Below are positions 1 to 9,907 of a stretch of 64,000 nucleotides of DNA, piece by piece. How positions within the stretch are numbered: position 1 is the first letter of the stretch; each line of letters opens with the position of its first letter. This stretch comes from Pseudomonas mangrovi (GTDB taxonomy: Bacteria > Pseudomonadota > Gammaproteobacteria > Pseudomonadales > Pseudomonadaceae). The notes beneath the pieces were generated by a model that searched no databases, was not told the origin of the DNA, and saw only the letters and a program-made list of their open reading frames with translations. Both the position numbers and the translations under genes were made by a program. The stretch is taken from contig NZ_QASN01000008.1 of NCBI RefSeq assembly GCF_003052585.1, forward strand, positions 55,622 to 119,621, given 5' to 3'.

Positions 1-672
1 CCCATAGAGCCTGCGCAGTCGCGACATCAGATGCCGGGGTCGCTCGGGAATCAGAAAGCCGATTTCGATCAGGGTCTGCTCGAGATGGACGAAGTACTGC
101 TCGAGCTCGTCGGCGGTCACCGGCTGCGCATTGACGTCCGCACCCGCCTCGAGCTTGGTCATCTTGGTCGGCTGATCATGCGCAGCCAGCCAGGCCATGC
201 GCGCCTCGTAGACCAGCACCTGCACGGCGGCCGCCAGGTTCAGCGAGCCGAACTCGGGATCCGACGGTATATGCACATGGAAATGGCAACGCTGTAGCTC
301 CTGATTGGTCAGCCCGGCGTATTCGCGACCAAACACCAGCGCCACCTCGCCGCCCGCCTGGATCTGCTCCAGGCATTTGCTCGCCGTCTCGCGCGGATCC
401 AGCAGCGGCCAGGGAATATGCCGATCACGCGCACTGGTACCGAACACCAGACTGCAGCCGACCAGCGCTTCCTCCAGGGTGGCAACCACCTGCGCAGCCT
501 CCAGCACGTCTGTCGCGCCCGAGGCACGCGCATCGGCCTTGGGGCTCGGAAACTCCTGCGGATCGACCAGCACCAGGCGATTGAGACCCATGTTCTTCAT
601 GGCCCGCGCCGCGCCACCGATGTTGCCGGGATGACTGGTATTGACCAGGACCACGCGAATGTTCTGCAGCAC
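1..672 (-). CDS. trmJ: tRNA (cytidine/uridine-2'-O-)-methyltransferase TrmJ, 3' part cut by window edge
   Basis: SPOUT-family methyltransferase that methylates the 2'-OH of tRNA position 32. The protein reads MLQNIRVVLVNTSHPGNIGG at the N-terminus, the typical TrmJ start, and carries the SPOUT signatures around ALVFGREYAGLT and FGSLNLAAAVQ, where AdoMet binds in the trefoil knot. A GTG start at 672 gives this N-terminus; another in-frame GTG lies 9 bases upstream. The C-terminus runs off base 1, so 224 codons are visible. It is divergent from suhB, the arrangement known in Pseudomonas. The family assignment is firm; the exact start is less so. Confidence 0.93.
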   Translation of the reverse strand, partial: MLQNIRVVLVNTSHPGNIGGAARAMKNMGLNRLVLVDPQEFPSPKADARASGATDVLEAAQVVATLEEALVGCSLVFGTSARDRHIPWPLLDPRETASKCLEQIQAGGEVALVFGREYAGLTNQELQRCHFHVHIPSDPEFGSLNLAAAVQVLVYEARMAWLAAHDQPTKMTKLEAGADVNAQPVTADELEQYFVHLEQTLIEIGFLIPERPRHLMSRLRRLYG

Positions 673-757
673 AACGCCCACCAGCAGAGATCAGGGGGCT
701 GGAATCTTACAGAAGCCCTTGGGCGAAAACCACGAACGAAGGCAGCCGCTTCTTAGT

Positions 758-783
758 CCGGCGAATTCTGATAGAATTGCCGG
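758..783. promoter_or_regulatory. Near-palindrome with -10-like element in the trmJ/suhB divergent region
   Basis: An imperfect inverted repeat of about 26 bases (arms ccggcgaattct and agaattgccgg) lies between the two divergent genes, 29 bases before the suhB ATG. It contains TAGAAT (772-777), a reasonable sigma-70 -10 hexamer for suhB. It could be an operator, or a chance symmetry over a promoter. Confidence 0.4.
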
Positions 784-811
784 CTTTCTTTAACGACCCA
801 GGTGTACATCC

Positions 812-1627
812 ATGCAGCCCATGCTGAACATCGCGCTGCGCGCAGCCCGCAGCGCCGCAGAACAGATCTTCCGCTCCATCGAACGCCTGGATGTCATCGC
901 CGTCGACGAGAAGAAAGCCAAGGACTATGTCACCGAGGTCGACCGTGCCGCGGAGCAGACCATCATTGCTGCCCTGCGCAAGGCCTATCCGACCCACAGC
1001 TTTCTCGGCGAAGAAGGCGGCGCGATCGAGGGCAGCGGCGAAGGCGCCGAGTACCAGTGGATCATCGACCCGCTCGACGGCACCACCAACTTCATCCGCG
1101 GCATCCCGCACTTCGCCGTGAGCATCGCGTGCAAGTACCGTGGCCGCCTGGAGCATGCCGTCGTCCTGGACCCGGTTCGCCAGGAAGAATTCACCGCCAG
1201 CCGCGGTCGCGGCGCCGCAATCAACGGCCGCCGCCTGCGCGTCAGCCCGCGCAAGAGCCTGGAAGGGGCCCTGCTCGGCACCGGCTTTCCGTTTCGCGAT
1301 GAGCAACTGGACGGCCTGGAAAACTACCTCGGCATGTTCCGCGCCCTGACCGGTCAGACTGCCGGCATCCGCCGTGCCGGTGCTGCGAGCCTGGACCTGG
1401 CCTACGTCGCCGCTGGCCGTTTCGATGCCTTCTGGGAGTTCGGCCTGTCGGAGTGGGACATGGCCGCCGGCGCGCTGCTGGTCCAGGAAGCCGGCGGACT
1501 GGTGAGCGACTTCACCGGCGGCCACGACTTCCTCGAGAAGGGGCACATCGTTGCCGGCAATACCAAGTGCTTCAAGGCCGTGCTCACCGCCATCCAGCCA
1601 CACCTGTCCGCCGCGATGAAGCGCTGA
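812..1627 (+). CDS. suhB: Inositol-1-monophosphatase family protein SuhB
   Basis: Mg2+-dependent phosphatase of the inositol monophosphatase superfamily. In enterobacteria SuhB also joins the rRNA antitermination complex, and in Pseudomonas it affects virulence regulation. The 271-residue product has the metal-binding GEEGG (E67, E68), DPLDGTTNF (D86-F94) and WDMAAG (W215-G220) motifs in the expected order and full length. The ATG at 812 gives MQPMLNIALRAARSA, the usual Pseudomonas start. It is divergent from trmJ and ends just before a strong terminator shared with the convergent gene downstream. The assignment is very secure. Confidence 0.97.
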   Translation: MQPMLNIALRAARSAAEQIFRSIERLDVIAVDEKKAKDYVTEVDRAAEQTIIAALRKAYPTHSFLGEEGGAIEGSGEGAEYQWIIDPLDGTTNFIRGIPHFAVSIACKYRGRLEHAVVLDPVRQEEFTASRGRGAAINGRRLRVSPRKSLEGALLGTGFPFRDEQLDGLENYLGMFRALTGQTAGIRRAGAASLDLAYVAAGRFDAFWEFGLSEWDMAAGALLVQEAGGLVSDFTGGHDFLEKGHIVAGNTKCFKAVLTAIQPHLSAAMKR

Positions 1628-1641
1628 AAACAGACGCAAAT

Positions 1642-1684
1642 AAAAAAGGGGGCGCCGGATCATTCCAGCGCCCCCTTTTTTTAT
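1642..1684. terminator. Bidirectional rho-independent terminator after suhB
   Basis: A GC-rich stem (agggggcgc pairing with gcgccccct) is flanked by an A-run on the left and a T-run on the right. It can stop suhB transcription on the plus strand and the convergent glycine-zipper gene on the minus strand. Confidence 0.9.
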
Positions 1685-1693
1685 CCTGCGGAA

Positions 1694-2230
1694 TCAGTCG
1701 CCACTCTTGGCCAGCACCAGGCGTCCGTCCTCGACCGGAATCCTGTCTCCCGGATCGCGATCCATGCGCACCGAGCCGATCTTGCCGTCCAGATCATATT
1801 TCACCTGATAACCGACGACTTTCTCGCTGGTGTCGGTAACAGTGCTGCAACGGGTCTCGGTGGTGGTATAGGTCGAGCCGGCCTGGATGTTCTCCTGCAC
1901 CTTGTTGCCGGCATAGCCGCCGGCGGCCGCGCCCGCCACCGTAGCGACCTTCTTGCCGTTGCCGCCGCCTACCTGGTTACCCAGCAATCCGCCCGCCAGG
2001 GCACCGATGACGGTCCCGGCGATCTGGTGCTGGTCCTTGACGGGTTGCTGGCGCGTAACGACGACGTCCTTGCAGACTTCCCGTGGCGTGCGAATGGTTT
2101 CCTTGATCGGCTCCACTGCCAGCACCTCGGCGTGACGCGGCCCGCCGACAAAGCTGTACGCCGCAACTGCGCCACCCGCGGTGGCTACGGCAGCTCCGAG
2201 AGCAGCCCCAACGATCATCGATTTATTCAC
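1694..2230 (-). CDS. Glycine-zipper 2TM domain envelope protein
   Basis: A protein of 178 residues with a hydrophobic N-terminal segment (MNKSMIVGAALGAAVATAGG) and a second glycine-rich segment around IAGTVIGALAGGLLGNQVGG followed by VAGAAAGGYAGNKVQ. This is the glycine-zipper pattern of outer-membrane or periplasmic Gly-zipper proteins. A GTG start at 2230 is chosen because GGAGG lies five bases upstream; the longer frame to 2353 would run through the secF terminator. The C-terminal half has one Cys and is soluble. Function is unknown. The gene sits downstream of secF, as in other pseudomonads. Confidence 0.85.
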   Translation of the reverse strand: MNKSMIVGAALGAAVATAGGAVAAYSFVGGPRHAEVLAVEPIKETIRTPREVCKDVVVTRQQPVKDQHQIAGTVIGALAGGLLGNQVGGGNGKKVATVAGAAAGGYAGNKVQENIQAGSTYTTTETRCSTVTDTSEKVVGYQVKYDLDGKIGSVRMDRDPGDRIPVEDGRLVLAKSGD

Positions 2231-2294
2231 GTGAACCTCCGATTCATTCCATCGGGCCAAGGCTAGCCGCCTGAACCCGAACCTTGGACCGGAA

Positions 2295-2329
2295 ACGACG
2301 AGGCCGGGTTCCAGACCCGGCCTCGTCGT
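2295..2329 (-). terminator. Perfect 15-bp hairpin after secF
   Basis: The arms acgacgaggccgggt and acccggcctcgtcgt pair perfectly around a 5-base loop, 25 bases after the secF stop. There is no long T-run, so it may act as a processing or 3'-end stability hairpin as much as an intrinsic terminator. Confidence 0.7.
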
Positions 2330-2353
2330 CAGTGCGTTATTGCCAACCAGCAC

Positions 2354-3262
2354 TCAAGGCGTTTCGTCGACTTCCTCGACCACCGGCGGAATCAGATCCT
2401 CGCGGGTCAGCTTCAGGGCGATGAGCAGGATCGCCGCGATATAAACCGAGGAGTAGGTACCGACACCCACCCCCACCATCAGTGCCAGCGAGAACCCCCA
2501 CAGACTCTCCCCGGCGAAAACCATCAACGCCGCCACCGCAAGCAGCGTCGACACCGACGTCGCCGTGGTACGCAGCAGGGTCTGGGTAGTGGAGATGTTG
2601 ATGTTCTCGATCAGATCCGCCTTGCGCAGCATGCGCATGTTCTCGCGAATACGGTCGAACACCACGATGGTGTCGTTCAGCGAGTAGCCGATGATCGCCA
2701 GCACCGCAGCCAGCACGGTGAGATCGAACGGGATCTGGAAGAAAGAGAACACTCCCAGGGTAACGATGACGTCATGCACCAGCGACAGGATCGCACCCAG
2801 GCCGAACTTCCACTGGAAACGGAAGGCGACGTAAATCAGTACGCCAACCAACGCCAGCAGCATGCCCAGACCACCCTGGTCACGCAGCTCCTCGCCTACC
2901 GCCGGGCCGACGAACTCCACCCGTTTGACCCTGACCGCGTTGTCGCCGCCAAGCTCGGTCAACGCAGAGACGATCTTGTTGCCCAGCGCCGGATCATCGC
3001 CCTGCAGCCGAACCAGCACGTCGGTGGCCGCACCGAAGCTCTGCACGGTGGCGTCGCCATAGCCGATCTGGCCCATCTGCTTGCGCACCTGACCGAGGTC
3101 GGCCGGACGCTCGTAGCCCAACTCGATCAGGGTGCCACCGGTGAAGTCCAGGCCAAAGTTCAGCCCCTTCACCGCCAGGCTCGCCAGCGAAGCGACAGTC
3201 AGCAGAACCGTCAGCACCAGCGCAATATGGCGTACCGCCATGAAGTTGATTACGCGTTTCAT
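2354..3262 (-). CDS. secF: Protein translocase subunit SecF
   Basis: Inner-membrane partner of SecD that uses the proton gradient to complete export of preproteins through SecYEG. The 302 residues show one N-terminal membrane segment, a short periplasmic domain beginning LNFGLDFTGGTLIELGY (the conserved FTGG motif), then a block of five hydrophobic segments with the RND-type signature SLNDTIVVFDRIREN. The length matches the family. It lies 12 bases downstream of secD in the queA-tgt-yajC-secD-secF transcription unit. Confidence 0.97.
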   Translation of the reverse strand: MKRVINFMAVRHIALVLTVLLTVASLASLAVKGLNFGLDFTGGTLIELGYERPADLGQVRKQMGQIGYGDATVQSFGAATDVLVRLQGDDPALGNKIVSALTELGGDNAVRVKRVEFVGPAVGEELRDQGGLGMLLALVGVLIYVAFRFQWKFGLGAILSLVHDVIVTLGVFSFFQIPFDLTVLAAVLAIIGYSLNDTIVVFDRIRENMRMLRKADLIENINISTTQTLLRTTATSVSTLLAVAALMVFAGESLWGFSLALMVGVGVGTYSSVYIAAILLIALKLTREDLIPPVVEEVDETP

Positions 3263-3274
3263 CGTGGCAGCCCC

Positions 3275-5143
3275 TTAAATCCAGAGTTTCTTGAGATCAC
3301 GGCCACCGAACAGCAGGTTGACCATGGCTCGCGTCACGATGATTGCGGTAAACATCGAGGTGATGATCCCCAGCGACAGGGTGACGGCAAAACCCTTGAT
3401 CGGGCCGCTGCCCATGGCGAACAGAATGCCGCCGACCAACAGCGTGGTCAGGTTGCCATCGAGGATCGCCGAGAACGCCCGGTCAAACCCTTCGTGGATG
3501 GCGCGCTGGATTGACAGTCCATTGGCGATTTCCTCGCGGATGCGCGAGAAGATCAGTACGTTGGCATCTACCGCCATACCCATCGTCAGCACGATACCGG
3601 CGATACCTGGCAGGGTCAGGGTCGCCCCCAGCATCGACATTAGCGCCAGCAGCACGACCATGTTGAAACACAACGCGATGTTCGCAAGCATGCCGAAGAA
3701 CTTGTAGATCAGCAGCATGAAGATAGAGACGAACAGCAGCCCCCAGAGCGCCGCGTTGATACCCAGTTCGATGTTCTCTGCACCCAGGCTCGGGCCGATG
3801 GTGCGTTCCTCGGCGAAGTACATCGGCGCGGCCAGTCCACCGGCTCGCAGCAACAGCGCCAGCTCGGACGACTCGCCCTGCCCGTCAAGCCCGGTGATGC
3901 GGAACTGGTTGCCCAGCGGCGACTGGATGGTCGCCAGGGAAATGACCTTCTTCTCCTCGCGGAAGCTCTGCACATTGACCAGCTTCTCGACGCCGTCCAC
4001 CGTCTGGCGCATTGGCCGGGTTACCGGCCGCTGCTCGATGAAGATCACCGCCATGCTGCGACCGACGTTGTTGCGCGTGGCGCGATTCATCAGCTCGCCG
4101 CCATGGCCGTCGAGACGGATGTTCACCTGCGGACGACCGTTCTCGTCGTAGCCAGCCTGGGCGTCGGTGACCTGGTCACCGGTGATGATGACGCTGCGCT
4201 CCAGATCGACAGGGGGCTGCCCCTCTTCACGGAACTCGAAGGATTCGGTGCTGGCGCGAACCGCATCGCTGGTCGCCGCGAGGCGGAACTCCAGGTTCGC
4301 CGTCTTGCCCAGGATGGCCTTGGCTTCAGCAGTATCCTGCACCCCTGGCAGCTCGACGACGATGCGATTGGCGCCCTGGCGCTGCACCAGCGGCTCGGAC
4401 ACGCCAAGCTCGTTGACCCGGTTGCGCACCGTGGTCAGGTTCTGCTTGATCGAGTATTCGCGGATTTCCTGCAGCTTGGCCTGGGTCAGCGCCAGACGCA
4501 GGACAACGCGATCATCCACCGCCTCGGAGGTCATGGCGAAGTCGTTGAGCTCCTTGCTGATCAGGCGCTCAGCCTTCTGCCGCTCCTCATCGGTGCGAAA
4601 ACCCAGCTGAATCGAACCGCCGCGCTGCGGCATGCTCAGGTAGAGCAGGTTTTCCTTGCGCAGCAGGCTCTTGACCTCACTCTCGTAGACCTTCAAGCGT
4701 GCCTCGACGGCCTTGTCCATATCGACTTCGAGCAGGAAGTGCACGCCGCCGGACAGGTCCAGACCAAGCTTCAATGGCGAAGCCGCCAGGTTACGCAGCC
4801 ATTGGGGAGTGGTAGGTGCGAGGTTCAAGGCCACGACATAGTCGTCACCCAGGGTCCGGCGCACTACTTCCTTGGCACGTTCCTGGTCGTCCAGGCGCTG
4901 CAGACGCATCAGCGCACTGCTGCCGGCTTCCGCCAGGCTGGCCGACTTGACCGCGATGCCGGCTTCCTCGAGCGCATGCTGCGCGCGATCCAGGTCCGCT
5001 TCACTGACATGCAGCGAGGAGCTCTGGCCGCGAACCTGAATCGCCGGGTCGTTGGGATAGAGATTGGGAGCCGAATAAACGAAGGCGATGCCGAGCACCA
5101 CCAATATCAGCAGGTATTTCCACAAAGGGTATTTGTTGAGCAT
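3275..5143 (-). CDS. secD: Protein translocase subunit SecD
   Basis: Large subunit of the SecDF motor. The 622-residue protein has one N-terminal membrane segment (YPLWKYLLILVVLGIAFVYS), a long periplasmic region with the P1 signature LGLDLSGGVHFLLEVDMD, and a C-terminal bundle of membrane segments with GIVLTMGMAVDANVLIFSR, the SecD signature containing the conserved Asp of the proton path. The size matches Pseudomonas SecD. It is followed directly by secF and preceded by yajC. Confidence 0.97.
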   Translation of the reverse strand: MLNKYPLWKYLLILVVLGIAFVYSAPNLYPNDPAIQVRGQSSSLHVSEADLDRAQHALEEAGIAVKSASLAEAGSSALMRLQRLDDQERAKEVVRRTLGDDYVVALNLAPTTPQWLRNLAASPLKLGLDLSGGVHFLLEVDMDKAVEARLKVYESEVKSLLRKENLLYLSMPQRGGSIQLGFRTDEERQKAERLISKELNDFAMTSEAVDDRVVLRLALTQAKLQEIREYSIKQNLTTVRNRVNELGVSEPLVQRQGANRIVVELPGVQDTAEAKAILGKTANLEFRLAATSDAVRASTESFEFREEGQPPVDLERSVIITGDQVTDAQAGYDENGRPQVNIRLDGHGGELMNRATRNNVGRSMAVIFIEQRPVTRPMRQTVDGVEKLVNVQSFREEKKVISLATIQSPLGNQFRITGLDGQGESSELALLLRAGGLAAPMYFAEERTIGPSLGAENIELGINAALWGLLFVSIFMLLIYKFFGMLANIALCFNMVVLLALMSMLGATLTLPGIAGIVLTMGMAVDANVLIFSRIREEIANGLSIQRAIHEGFDRAFSAILDGNLTTLLVGGILFAMGSGPIKGFAVTLSLGIITSMFTAIIVTRAMVNLLFGGRDLKKLWI

Positions 5144-5205
5144 GACGCCGCCCGCTTATGACGCGGGGCGCTTGAGCGCCCCGTCGGTGAGATGTCTGGT
5201 GGGTC

Positions 5206-5550
5206 TTAGATGGCTTTCAGCGTGCCCTTGGGCAGCGTCGCGGCGATGGCCGCCTTCTGGATCTTCAGCTCGACGGTGTCGGAGACTTCGATCACCACGA
5301 AGTCATCGCTGACCTTGCTGATCTTGCCGGCGATGCCACCGGAGGTGACCACCTCGTCACCCTTTTGCAGGCTGCCCATCAGGTTCTTGTGCTCCTTGGC
5401 GCGCTTGGCCTGGGGACGCCAGATCATGAGGTAGAAAATGACCACGAAGCCGACCAGGAAGATCCACTCGAAGCCACCGGCACCCGGAGCTGCTGTAGTG
5501 GCGGCCGGGGCAGCGACGTCCGCGTAGGCGGAAGGGATCAGAAAGCTCAT
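5206..5550 (-). CDS. yajC: Preprotein translocase accessory subunit YajC
   Basis: Small single-pass membrane protein that associates with SecDF. The 114 residues contain an Ala-rich N-terminus, one membrane helix (FEWIFLVGFVVIFYLMIWRP) and the characteristic cytosolic stretch RPQAKRAKEHKNLMGSLQKG followed by a small beta domain (GDEVVTSGGIAGKI). It lies between tgt and secD on the same strand, the classic position. Confidence 0.96.
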   Translation of the reverse strand: MSFLIPSAYADVAAPAATTAAPGAGGFEWIFLVGFVVIFYLMIWRPQAKRAKEHKNLMGSLQKGDEVVTSGGIAGKISKVSDDFVVIEVSDTVELKIQKAAIAATLPKGTLKAI

Positions 5551-5589
5551 GCATTACTCCTTGGAAAGTCTTGTTTTGAAATCGGGAAA

Positions 5590-7769
<2,180 letters not shown>

Positions 7770-7882
7770 GACAGGGACAGAGGTCGTTCCAAAGGGGCGC
7801 AGAGCTTACCGGAATTGCCCGACACTGGCCACGCAGCCCGATTGACCCTGCCTGGCCGCCTCCCTATACTGCGCCGCCACGT

Positions 7883-7968
7883 GCCTCGGTGGCGGAATGG
7901 TAGACGCAGCGGATTCAAAATCCGCCGTTGGTAACAACGTGAGAGTTCGAGTCTCTCCCGGGGCACCA
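7883..7968 (+). tRNA. tRNA-Leu (anticodon CAA)
   Basis: An 86-nt cloverleaf. The acceptor arm gcctcgg pairs with ccggggc (one G-U), followed by discriminator A and an encoded CCA. The anticodon stem gcgga/tccgc encloses ttcaaaa, giving anticodon CAA. A long variable arm is present, as expected for a class II leucine tRNA, and the T arm is gagag-ttcgagt-ctctc. It reads TTG codons. Confidence 0.97.
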
Positions 7969-7976
7969 GAAACATG

Positions 7977-8006
7977 AAAAAGGCCTTCTTCAAGAAGGCC
8001 TTTTTC
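7977..8006 (+). terminator. Rho-independent terminator of tRNA-Leu
   Basis: The hairpin aaaaaggccttctt / aagaaggccttttt starts 9 bases after the tRNA CCA end and runs into a T-tract. It could also act for the minus-strand small gene at 8054-8191. Confidence 0.9.
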
Positions 8007-8053
8007 GTTTCTGCAATGGCGATACCTTTTGCCTGGCGAGCGCCGCAAACACC

Positions 8054-8191
8054 TTACCGCGACGGCTCCTTGCGCTTATCCGGCAGCGGCTCCGGAGGCG
8101 GCGCGATCTGCTCGATGCTCGAGCCGGGATCTTCGCTGCCGGGGTCGATCAGATAGGGCTCCTCGACTTCAGGCTCGGGCTTTTCGCACAT
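8054..8191 (-). CDS. Small acidic proline-rich hypothetical protein, 45 aa
   Basis: Short frame starting MCEKPEPEVEEPYLIDPGSE and ending PDKRKEPSR. GGAG sits 6 bases before the ATG (ggaggcgagcatg). The composition is strongly biased to Glu, Pro and Asp, so it is probably disordered. It ends against the tRNA-Leu terminator and is on the strand opposite to the tRNA. No domain is recognised. The good ribosome site and clean ends make it a plausible real small protein. Confidence 0.6.
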   Translation of the reverse strand: MCEKPEPEVEEPYLIDPGSEDPGSSIEQIAPPPEPLPDKRKEPSR

Positions 8192-8284
8192 GCTCGCCTC
8201 CAGAATTTGCGCAACGGTAAGCCTGTTGGATAACCGCTACTGCCATCCGTTCAGCCAGCACTGAACTGGATCAGCGCCGCCGCG

Positions 8285-8710
8285 CTACACCAGCGTCAGG
8301 GTGACGTCGATATTGCCGCGGGTGGCATTGGAGTAGGGGCAGACCTGGTGTGCGCGCTCGACCAGCTCACGAGCCACTTCGGCTTCCATACCCGGCAAAC
8401 TGATACGCAGTTCCACCTCGATGCCGAAACCATTGGCCACCGGGCCGATGCCAACAATTCCCTCGATGCTGGTATCGGCCGGCAGCGCACGTTTGTCGCG
8501 GGCGGCCACCACCTTCATCGCACCGATAAAGCAGGCCGAGTAGCCGGCGGCAAACAGCTGCTCGGGATTGGTTCCCTCACCGCCTGCTCCGCCGAGAGCC
8601 TTGGGTGTTGCTAGCGCCAGATCCAGCGCGCCATCGACCGAACTGGCACGCCCATCGCGGCCACCTGTAGCGCGCGCCTGCGCGCGGTAGAGCACATTCT
8701 GAACGGACAT
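8285..8710 (-). CDS. ohr: Organic hydroperoxide resistance protein Ohr (OsmC/Ohr family)
   Basis: Thiol peroxidase that reduces organic hydroperoxides using a reactive Cys and lipoyl-type reductants. The 141-residue protein has the two family cysteines (Cys60 in AGYSACFIG and Cys124 in HQVCPYSNA), plus Arg18 and Glu50, which complete the Ohr active site and fit Ohr rather than OsmC spacing. A perfect 16-bp palindrome lies 82 bases upstream, matching the AT-rich type bound by OhrR. No ohrR gene is adjacent, so its regulator must be elsewhere if it exists. Confidence 0.93.
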   Translation of the reverse strand: MSVQNVLYRAQARATGGRDGRASSVDGALDLALATPKALGGAGGEGTNPEQLFAAGYSACFIGAMKVVAARDKRALPADTSIEGIVGIGPVANGFGIEVELRISLPGMEAEVARELVERAHQVCPYSNATRGNIDVTLTLV

Positions 8711-8791
8711 CCTGGATCTCCTTCAACGGGATCATGACGGGCGAGGCACAACGCCCCGCACCTGACTGCAGGCAAAGAATAACGATCAATT

Positions 8792-8807
8792 AAATTGCAT
8801 GCAATTT
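8792..8807. promoter_or_regulatory. Palindromic operator upstream of ohr (OhrR-type)
   Basis: The perfect palindrome aaattgcatgcaattt lies in a short AT-rich patch within GC-rich DNA just upstream of ohr. MarR-family OhrR operators are AT-rich palindromes with AATT arms, so OhrR control is likely; this is by analogy only. Confidence 0.6.
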
Positions 8808-8819
8808 ATTTATTCGTTC

Positions 8820-9146
8820 AGGTCGCCACTACCAGCGTGAGGCCGGCCGAAAGCCGTCTCACCCCCGAAGACAAGCGACCGGGCGCTTCACATCCACTGG
8901 AAAACCCGCCGAAAAGAGCTGCGCCACACAATGAACCAGCCGAGTTCAGCGAGTGGCGAGGGACAGAGTAAGCGCCGCGGCAATCACGCCGACAGCCCGC
9001 ACAAGCACGCGTCCGAGGCGCATCAGGCACGCGGCAGCAGGAAGAGACGCAAACGCGAGAAGCGACGTGCGCTGCAGACCGGACCCACCGCACCCGGCCT
9101 GCCGTTGCCGCGCGACCCGTTGCAGGTCGCGCGAACAGTCAACCGA
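8820..9146. other. Intergenic region with no supported gene
   Basis: About 330 bases between the ohr operator and the nrdJb stop. A 25-codon hydrophobic frame on the minus strand (8946-9023) has no clear ribosome site. A 91-codon minus frame has Cys/Arg-rich shadow composition. I see no convincing gene, RNA or strong terminator. Confidence 0.5.
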
Positions 9147-9851
9147 TCAGCCGCACTTGCTCTCGCCGCACGAGAGGCAGGTCAGGCAGCCGTCCATCTG
9201 GATCATCGCCTTGGTGTGGCACTTGCCGCACAGCTGGGCGCCTTCGGGATAGCTGCTGGCACTGTCGTCGCAGTCCGGCTCGACCGCCTTCTGCGGCTGG
9301 GTGGCCTGCACGAACTCGGCGCGCTTCTGTTCAAGGTAGGCCTGCTGGTGCTCATCGACCTCATCCTTGATCAGGCCGATCTTCTTCATGTGCAGGTCGA
9401 GCACATCACCGATCTCGGCTACCAGCGAGGGCATCCAGCGGCCACCGCGCTTCATGTAGCCGCCCTTGGGATCGAACACGCTGCGCAGCTCCTCGACCAG
9501 GAAGGTGCAGTCACCACCCTTGCGGAACACCGCCGAGATGATCAGCGTAAGCGCCGAGATCCACTGGTAATGCTCCATGTTCTTCGAGTTGATGAAGATC
9601 TCGAAGGGCCGGCGCGTCTCATGGTCACTGCCATGATTGAGCACCACGTCATTGATGGTGACGTAGAGCGCGTGCTCCGAATGCGGCGTCTTGATCTTGT
9701 AGGTCGAGCCTTCCAGATGCTCGGGACGCTTGAGCTTCTCGTGCATCTCCTCAAGCTGTGCGGCGCTCTGCAGCTCCTTGGGCGGCTGCGGCTGGGCGTC
9801 GGGCTTGGCGACCTCGTAGTCGACGATCTTGCTGATGATCTTGATGGCCAT
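9147..9851 (-). CDS. nrdJb: Class II ribonucleotide reductase small component NrdJb
   Basis: Second half of the split adenosylcobalamin-dependent ribonucleotide reductase. The 234-residue protein starts MAIKIISKIVDYEVAKPDAQ with AGGA seven to eight bases upstream. It has the NrdJ C-terminal domain (GSTYKIKTPHSEHALYVTIN, RRPFEIFINSKNMEHYQWI) and ends in a Cys-rich tail LCGKCHTKAM...CLTCLSCGESKCG that can rereduce the active site or bind zinc. It follows nrdJa after 56 bases. Both proteins are needed to make deoxynucleotides without oxygen-dependent radical generation. The longer frame upstream is a shadow of nrdJa. Confidence 0.93.
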   Translation of the reverse strand: MAIKIISKIVDYEVAKPDAQPQPPKELQSAAQLEEMHEKLKRPEHLEGSTYKIKTPHSEHALYVTINDVVLNHGSDHETRRPFEIFINSKNMEHYQWISALTLIISAVFRKGGDCTFLVEELRSVFDPKGGYMKRGGRWMPSLVAEIGDVLDLHMKKIGLIKDEVDEHQQAYLEQKRAEFVQATQPQKAVEPDCDDSASSYPEGAQLCGKCHTKAMIQMDGCLTCLSCGESKCG

Positions 9852-9907
9852 GCTGGTATTTCCTGATATCGGTTGATGCAGGCGGCCGACTGCTGGCCGC
9901 CATGGCG

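Noticed and set aside
8946..9023. 25-codon hydrophobic minus-strand frame after nrdJb
   Set aside because: The frame is open right after the nrdJb stop but its ATG has no ribosome site; it is too short and unsupported.
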